Assembly: GCF_938030725.1 (NCBI RefSeq)
Contig: NZ_CALHIQ010000048.1
Coordinates: forward strand, 1-21,362
Length of the DNA stretch: 21,362 nt
Direction: 5' to 3'
Source of the DNA: an uncultured Fretibacterium sp.
GTDB lineage: Bacteria > Synergistota > Synergistia > Synergistales > Aminobacteriaceae
Part shown: positions 17,270 to 21,362 of the stretch, one piece after another
How the letters are laid out: the number at the start of each line of letters is the position of its first letter
Numbering within the stretch: position 1 is the first letter of the stretch
Notes under the pieces: model-generated
What the model was told of the DNA's origin: nothing
The model's input: the letters and a program-made list of their open reading frames with translations, nothing else
Databases searched by the model: none
Translations under genes and position numbers: made by a program

Positions 17270-18484
17270 TCAGATGCTTTCCCGCTCCTGTTTGCCGTGT
17301 GTTATGGCGTCCATGAACACGGCGATCGCTCCGTCGCCGGTGACGTTGCACGCCGTCCCAAAGCTGTCCTGAGCGATGTAGAGCGCGATCATGAGGTTGA
17401 GCATGCTGTCGTTGAAACCCAGCATGGAGCTCAGGATGCCGAGGGCGGCCATCACGGCTCCGCCGGGGACGCCCGGCGCGGCCACCATCGTGATGCCCAG
17501 CATCAGGATGAACGGGAACAGTCCGCCCAGCGTCACGTCCATGCCGTTCAGCATCATGAGGGCGATCGAGCAGCTCGTGAGGGTGATGGTCGAGCCGGAG
17601 AGGTGGATGGTGGCGCAGAGAGGACAGACGAACTCCGCGATTCGGTCGCTCACGTCGTTGCTCTTGGTGCAGGCCACCGTCACGGGGATCGTCGCCGCAG
17701 AGGACTGGGTGCCGATGGCCGTGAAGTACGCCGGAAGCATGCGGCGAATGAGCTTGATCGGGTTCCTGCCCGCCACGGTCCCTGCGATCGTGTACTGGAT
17801 CAGGATGACCGCCACGTGCAGCAGGATGATGATCGCGAAGACGCGGATGAAGACGGACATGATGTCCATGACCGTTCCGGCATAGGTCATGTTGGCAAAG
17901 ATACCGTACACGTGCAGCGGCAGGAGGGGGATGAGGACGCCGGCCACCAGCTTTTCGATGATGTGCTGGACCTCGGAAAAGCCGTTCTTCAGCGACGTGC
18001 TGTGGGTGACGGCGATGCCGATCCCGAAGATGAAGGAGAGGAGGAGCGCCGTCATGACCCCCATCAGGGGCGGCATGTCGATCGAGAAGAGCCCCTTGAG
18101 CATGGTTTCTTCAGCGTTTTGAGCGTCCTCAAGCACGATGGAGCCCACCTTCAGGAAGGACGGGAAGACGGACACGTCCACGAAATACGCCAGGAGCCCC
18201 GCAAAGAGGGTTGAGGCGTAGGCGATCAGGACGGTAAGCCCCAGAGTCTTCCCTGCTCCGTCGCCCAGCTCGGCGATGCCGGAGACCACGAAGCCGATGA
18301 TGATCAGCGGGATGCAGAAGCCCAGGAAGTTGCCGAAGATGCTGTTAAAGGTCGCGCCAATCTGGATGATGAGCGGTATCCCCGCGCTCTTGGCCATCGT
18401 TCCCACGACGACCCCCAAGACGATGGCGATAATCAGTCGCGGAAGAAGCCCGATGTGAAACTTTTTCTGTCCCTCGTTGCCCAT
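17270..18484 (-). CDS. DAACS family amino acid:cation symporter
   Basis: Secondary transporter of the glutamate/dicarboxylate:cation family, in the inner membrane. The 404 residues are hydrophobic throughout, with the family landmarks: the serine-rich hairpin 1 (GTQSSAATIPVT, 258-269), the TM7 motif position filled by IHLSGS (293-298, usually NMDGT), hairpin 2 APGVPGG (336-342) and TM8 with QDSFGTACNVTGD (372-384). D373, T377, N380 and D384 align with archaeal GltPh D394, T398, N401 and D405, but the side-chain-carboxylate-binding Arg397 is Gly376 here. That argues against an acidic substrate and fits a neutral amino acid. The ATG has AAGGAGG 11 nt upstream. It follows kbl by 62 nt in the threonine operon; threonine or serine import is my inference. 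Confidence 0.85.
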   Translation of the reverse strand: MGNEGQKKFHIGLLPRLIIAIVLGVVVGTMAKSAGIPLIIQIGATFNSIFGNFLGFCIPLIIIGFVVSGIAELGDGAGKTLGLTVLIAYASTLFAGLLAYFVDVSVFPSFLKVGSIVLEDAQNAEETMLKGLFSIDMPPLMGVMTALLLSFIFGIGIAVTHSTSLKNGFSEVQHIIEKLVAGVLIPLLPLHVYGIFANMTYAGTVMDIMSVFIRVFAIIILLHVAVILIQYTIAGTVAGRNPIKLIRRMLPAYFTAIGTQSSAATIPVTVACTKSNDVSDRIAEFVCPLCATIHLSGSTITLTSCSIALMMLNGMDVTLGGLFPFILMLGITMVAAPGVPGGAVMAALGILSSMLGFNDSMLNLMIALYIAQDSFGTACNVTGDGAIAVFMDAITHGKQERESI

Positions 18485-18515
18485 GATGAAAGATTCCTCC
18501 TTGTAATATTTATGT

Positions 18516-18539
18516 ATACGCCTGTGTTTTTATGCGTAT
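18516..18539. repeat. Inverted repeat between kbl and the symporter gene
   Basis: ATACGC (18516-18521) and GCGTAT (18534-18539) face each other over a 12-nt spacer in an otherwise AT-rich 62-nt gap. It could be an operator, a processing site or a weak attenuator. No T run typical of a terminator follows in the leftward direction. Confidence 0.3.
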
Positions 18540-18546
18540 CAGACCT

Positions 18547-19776
18547 CTACTTCCCGAACGACCCGATCGCCGCCAGGACCTCGTCGATGTCCGCCTCCGT
18601 GTGGTCCGCGTTGATCTGAAAGCGAATCTCCTCCGCTCCACGCGGCACCACGGGGAAGGTCATGCCCGTGGCCAACACCCCGTTCTCCAGCAGGTGCGCC
18701 ACCATGGCTCTGGTCCGATCCGTGTCGTGCAGCACGAGGGGCGTCACGGGGTGCTCGCCGGGGATCGTCTCGTACCCCAGTTTGACGAGCCCGTCCTCGA
18801 AGCGCTTCGTCATGGCGCGCAGGTGCTCCAGTATCTTTGCGCCCTCGTCGCTTTCAAGGATGTCGAGGGCCTTCATCGTGGCACAGGCCTCGCCCACCGT
18901 GATGGGGTTCGAGTAGATGTACATGGCCGCGTGCTCCCGCAGGTAGGTGATCAGCGCGCGCGACGCCGTCACGTAACCACCGTTCACCCCGTAGGCCTTG
19001 CCCAGGGTCCCGATCAGGACGTCCACCCTGGCTCCGGTCATCTCCTCTGTGCCGTGCCCGGTACGGCCGCAGGCCCCGACGCCGTGGGAGTCGTCCACCA
19101 CGAGGAAGGCCCCCTCGGCGAAGTGCTCGTCATAGCTGTGGACCAGCTCCAGGATATCCTTGAGCGGGGCGTGATCGCCCCTCATGCTGAAGATGCCGTC
19201 CGTCACCACGAGGACGCGCTTCGCCGTGCCGGCCTTCGCCTCATCGAGGCAGCGCTTCAGGTCGCCCAGGTCGTTGTGCTTGTACACCGCGCGGAAGGGG
19301 GGCCGGCCCAGCTTGATGGCGTTGATGATGCTGTTGTGGTTCAGCTCGTCGCTGACGACGAAGGTCTCCTTGCTGATGAGGGAGGTGATGACCCCGCCCA
19401 CGGTCACGTAGGCCGCGCTGAAGATCATCGCGTCCTCCCGGCCATGGAAGGCCGCCAAACGGTGCTCAAGGTCGCGGTGCGCCTTGAACGTCCCGCTGAT
19501 GAATCGCACCGCACCGGGTCCGACACCGAAGCGGCGCGTGCCCTCCTCATCCGCCGCGATCATGTCCTCGCGCAGGGCGAGGCCCAGGTAGGAGTTGGAG
19601 TTCATACGGATGAACTCCTTGCTGCCTCGGCCCTTGAGCAGGTAGCGAGGCCCCTTCGACCCGGCGGCCCGCTTCACCTCGACGATGATCTCCTCCTTGC
19701 CCTTCATGCGCCCTTCCTGCTTCAGCTTCTCAAGCTCGGCAGCGAGGGCCGCCTCCAGCTTCTTCATGATCTTCAT
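18547..19776 (-). CDS. kbl: Glycine C-acetyltransferase (2-amino-3-ketobutyrate CoA ligase)
   Basis: PLP enzyme that cleaves 2-amino-3-oxobutyrate with CoA to glycine and acetyl-CoA, the second step of threonine breakdown. The 409 residues are an alpha-oxoamine synthase: NSNSYLGL (59-66), the Gly-rich SGTFKAHRDLE region (94-104), SDELNHNSI (142-150), DDSHG (228-232) and the PLP lysine K260 in GTLGKAYG. The family includes BioF and ALA synthase; DDSH in place of DEAH and the tdh gene 60 nt upstream favour Kbl. The ATG has AAAGGAGA just upstream. The N-terminus (1-25) is a charged helix slightly longer than in E. coli Kbl. Confidence 0.9.
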   Translation of the reverse strand: MKIMKKLEAALAAELEKLKQEGRMKGKEEIIVEVKRAAGSKGPRYLLKGRGSKEFIRMNSNSYLGLALREDMIAADEEGTRRFGVGPGAVRFISGTFKAHRDLEHRLAAFHGREDAMIFSAAYVTVGGVITSLISKETFVVSDELNHNSIINAIKLGRPPFRAVYKHNDLGDLKRCLDEAKAGTAKRVLVVTDGIFSMRGDHAPLKDILELVHSYDEHFAEGAFLVVDDSHGVGACGRTGHGTEEMTGARVDVLIGTLGKAYGVNGGYVTASRALITYLREHAAMYIYSNPITVGEACATMKALDILESDEGAKILEHLRAMTKRFEDGLVKLGYETIPGEHPVTPLVLHDTDRTRAMVAHLLENGVLATGMTFPVVPRGAEEIRFQINADHTEADIDEVLAAIGSFGK

Positions 19777-19836
19777 CGCTCTCCTTTGAATTTAGAAATT
19801 TAGAACGGGGATGATATCGACCGACGCAGGCAAGAT

Positions 19837-20799
19837 TTAGAACTTCGCCTCGTCACCCAACTTGAGGCGCAGGTTCTTCAGCATGTCGTCGGTCATAGCG
19901 TTCAGGTCGTACTTCGGATTCCAGTCCCACTCCGACCGCGCCGCCGAATCGTCGATAGAGTTGGGCCAACTGTCGGCGATGCCCTGGCGCACGGGGTCGA
20001 CGTCGTACTCCATGACGAAGGACGGGATGCGGACGCGGATCGCCGCCGCCACCTGTTCCGGCTCGAAGCTCATCGCCGTGATGTTAAAGCAGCAGCGGTG
20101 GATCAGCCGTGCGGGGTCCGCCTCCATGACCTGCACCATGCCGTCGATGGCGTCCGGGATGTACATCATGTCCATGTAGGTCCCCGCTGCGATGTAGCTG
20201 GTGTAGCGCGCCGCTCGCACGGCCTGATAGTAGATGTCCACAGCGTAGTCCGTCGTGCCCCCGCCCGGCAGCGTCTTGTAGGAGATGAGGCCGGGGAAGC
20301 GCACCCCCCGCGTATCGACGCCCCATTTCTTGTGGTAGTACTCGGCCAGGAGCTCTCCGGCCACCTTGGTGATGCCGTAGATGGTGTTGGGCCGCTGAAT
20401 CGTGTCCTGCGGGGTCCTGTCGTGGGGCGTCTCGGGGCCGAAAGCGGCGATGGAGCTGGGGAAGAAGATCGCACAGCCCTTCTCGCGGCCCATCTCAAGG
20501 GCGTTGCACAGCCCCTGGATGTTGATCTGCCAGGCAAGCTGAGGCTTCTTCTCCGCGTTGGCCGACAGGATTCCGGCCAGGTGGTAGATCGTGTCCGGCT
20601 TGAACTTCGACACGCACTCCGCGTACCGTTCCGCCTCCCGAACGTCCAGGATCTCGAAGGGGCCCTCCGGAAGGGCGTGCGCCGCATCCTCCCGGACGTC
20701 GGTGGCGAGGACGTTCGCCGCGCCGTAGTCCCGGCGCAGCCGCGTCACGAGCTCCGTCCCGATCTGCCCAAGGCACCCCGATACCATGATCCGCTTCAT
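19837..20799 (-). CDS. tdh: L-threonine 3-dehydrogenase, short-chain (epimerase-like) type
   Basis: Oxidises L-threonine with NAD+ to 2-amino-3-oxobutyrate, the substrate of Kbl. The 320 residues form an extended short-chain dehydrogenase: nucleotide loop GCLGQIG (8-14), D34 at the end of the second strand for NAD preference, SS at 115-116 and the catalytic YGITK (Y141, K145). GGGTTDYAVD (179-188) is a hallmark of the UDP-galactose-epimerase-like threonine dehydrogenases known from animals and some bacteria, unlike the zinc-dependent Tdh of E. coli. The ATG has GGAGGT 9 nt upstream. It leads tdh-kbl-symporter. Confidence 0.88.
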   Translation of the reverse strand: MKRIMVSGCLGQIGTELVTRLRRDYGAANVLATDVREDAAHALPEGPFEILDVREAERYAECVSKFKPDTIYHLAGILSANAEKKPQLAWQINIQGLCNALEMGREKGCAIFFPSSIAAFGPETPHDRTPQDTIQRPNTIYGITKVAGELLAEYYHKKWGVDTRGVRFPGLISYKTLPGGGTTDYAVDIYYQAVRAARYTSYIAAGTYMDMMYIPDAIDGMVQVMEADPARLIHRCCFNITAMSFEPEQVAAAIRVRIPSFVMEYDVDPVRQGIADSWPNSIDDSAARSEWDWNPKYDLNAMTDDMLKNLRLKLGDEAKF

Positions 20800-20830
20800 T
20801 GTGAAGACACCTCCATACAGGATTTGATTC

Positions 20831-20867
20831 CTGAGTCTCAGTATAGGACAACGAAGGGACGTTTTAA
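20831..20867 (-). promoter_or_regulatory. Promoter of tdh-kbl-symporter with overlapping palindrome
   Basis: Minus strand TTAAAA (20867-20862), 16 nt, TATACT (20845-20840). The 11-bp palindrome CTGAGTCTCAG (20831-20841) overlaps the end of the -10 and the expected transcription start, a typical repressor site. A second short repeat, CAGGA with TCCTG (about 20818-20833), lies just downstream. Confidence 0.45.
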
Positions 20868-20940
20868 GATGCTATATTTTATATTTTAAAAGGACACCCC
20901 ATACAGCCCCGCTCGATGCTCTGAATGCCTCTCCTATCTT

Positions 20941-21165
20941 CTATACTACCGCATTATGACGAAAAAGGTTCTGAGGGCTAACCACGTCTGGATGAACTAT
21001 GAAGTATGAGAACGGGACGGTATCGCCGCGTTGCAATATTTCGTCCACACGCCACCACAGGCCGACAGGAACGGAGTGCGTCGTGTTCAGAACCAGTCGG
21101 CCGGAACAGAACGGGGCGGCAAGCGCCGCCCCAGCAAGAAGAATCGATGCTGCAATTCGAAGCAT
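20941..21165 (-). pseudogene. TraF-like S26 signal peptidase, truncated
   Basis: From the ATG at 21165 this frame gives 74 residues: a membrane segment or signal anchor (LRIAASILLAGAALAAPF) and then LVLNTTHSVPVGLWWRV, matching the N-x-T-x-S-x-P-x-GL motif around the catalytic Ser of TraF-type S26 peptidases that process conjugative pilins. It stops at 20943 soon after GDTVPFSYF. A full TraF is about 170-180 residues and needs a catalytic Lys later on; that part is missing. No ribosome binding site is visible, and the frame stays open upstream to at least 21249. GC is lower than in the housekeeping genes. I read it as the remnant of a conjugative element or prophage, with modest confidence because it rests on one motif. 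Confidence 0.4.
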
Positions 21166-21362
21166 TATAAGCCGGCGCGTTGAAGAACGAGTCGCTGCCT
21201 GCCAGGGAATACCCTTCGGCAGCAAGAATGCCCAGTACAAGAACAACAACCACGTTTCCCGTTTGCAGCTTCTTTATGAAACCCGCCCTTTTCCACCTTG
21301 CCACACAGGCTATCTGTGCAGCGCTTTTTTGTTCTTTTGTGCCAGGAGCTCGACACGTGCCG
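21166..21362 (-). other. Edge region, possible broken coding sequence
   Basis: On the minus strand one frame entering from the edge ends with ARVELLAQKNKKALHR and a stop at 21312-21310, which looks like a charged protein C-terminus. A second frame (21304 downward) reads a basic start followed by NVVVVLVLGILAAEGYSLAG, a plausible membrane segment, then continues as Cys-rich noise. The third frame leads into the TraF-like fragment. This may be decayed coding DNA or two short gene ends; the window is too short to decide. Confidence 0.25.

Noticed and set aside
17052..17316. Short open frames between the GNAT and symporter genes
   Set aside because: No ribosome binding site, low complexity, and they run through a strong terminator hairpin.

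Overview
This GC-rich bacterial window is mostly conserved housekeeping DNA. One small AT-rich acquired patch and one degraded edge break the pattern. The order rplU-prp-rpmA-obgE-nadD-LCP-rsfS, the rny-ymdB pair, a class A RNase P RNA and an L27 with a cleavable N-terminus point to the Firmicutes/Synergistota side of the bacterial tree. The high GC and the short-chain threonine dehydrogenase beside a DAACS symporter make a Synergistota member my best guess. That is an inference, not a proof; no 16S rRNA or other decisive marker is present.

Layout. Positions 1-8621 are read leftward: dut (cut by the edge) behind pnp; uvrC behind a large membrane protein with helical repeats and an SH3 domain; a Ski2-like helicase directly behind the RNase P RNA gene rnpB. 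From 8726 the direction flips for rny and ymdB, which end at a perfect 18-bp hairpin at 11279-11319 that also closes the facing operon. Positions 11327-16293 (leftward) carry rplU-prp-rpmA, a strong terminator, then obgE-nadD-LCP-rsfS. An AT-rich GNAT acetyltransferase gene (16588-17043, rightward) interrupts the region. Positions 17270-20799 (leftward) hold tdh-kbl-symporter. The right edge (about 20941-21362) has lower GC and the N-terminal part of a TraF-like S26 peptidase.

How the genes work together. Much of the left half serves RNA turnover and processing: PNPase, RNase P RNA, RNase Y, the phosphodiesterase YmdB and a Ski2-like helicase. The centre serves ribosome production and its control: L21, L27, the Prp protease that trims L27, the GTPase Obg and the silencing factor RsfS. 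It also holds NAD synthesis (NadD) and envelope glycopolymer attachment (LCP). The right half is a compact threonine-use operon: Tdh oxidises threonine, Kbl splits the product to glycine and acetyl-CoA, and the symporter probably imports the substrate.

I found no CRISPR array, intact mobile element, tRNA or obviously new multi-gene system. The points most worth a second look are a UvrC that lacks the segment between its UVR and RNase H-like parts, the unknown membrane/SH3 protein, the altered binding-site motifs of the symporter, the prp start codon placed in a hairpin loop, and the inverted repeat that holds the rplU -35 hexamer.
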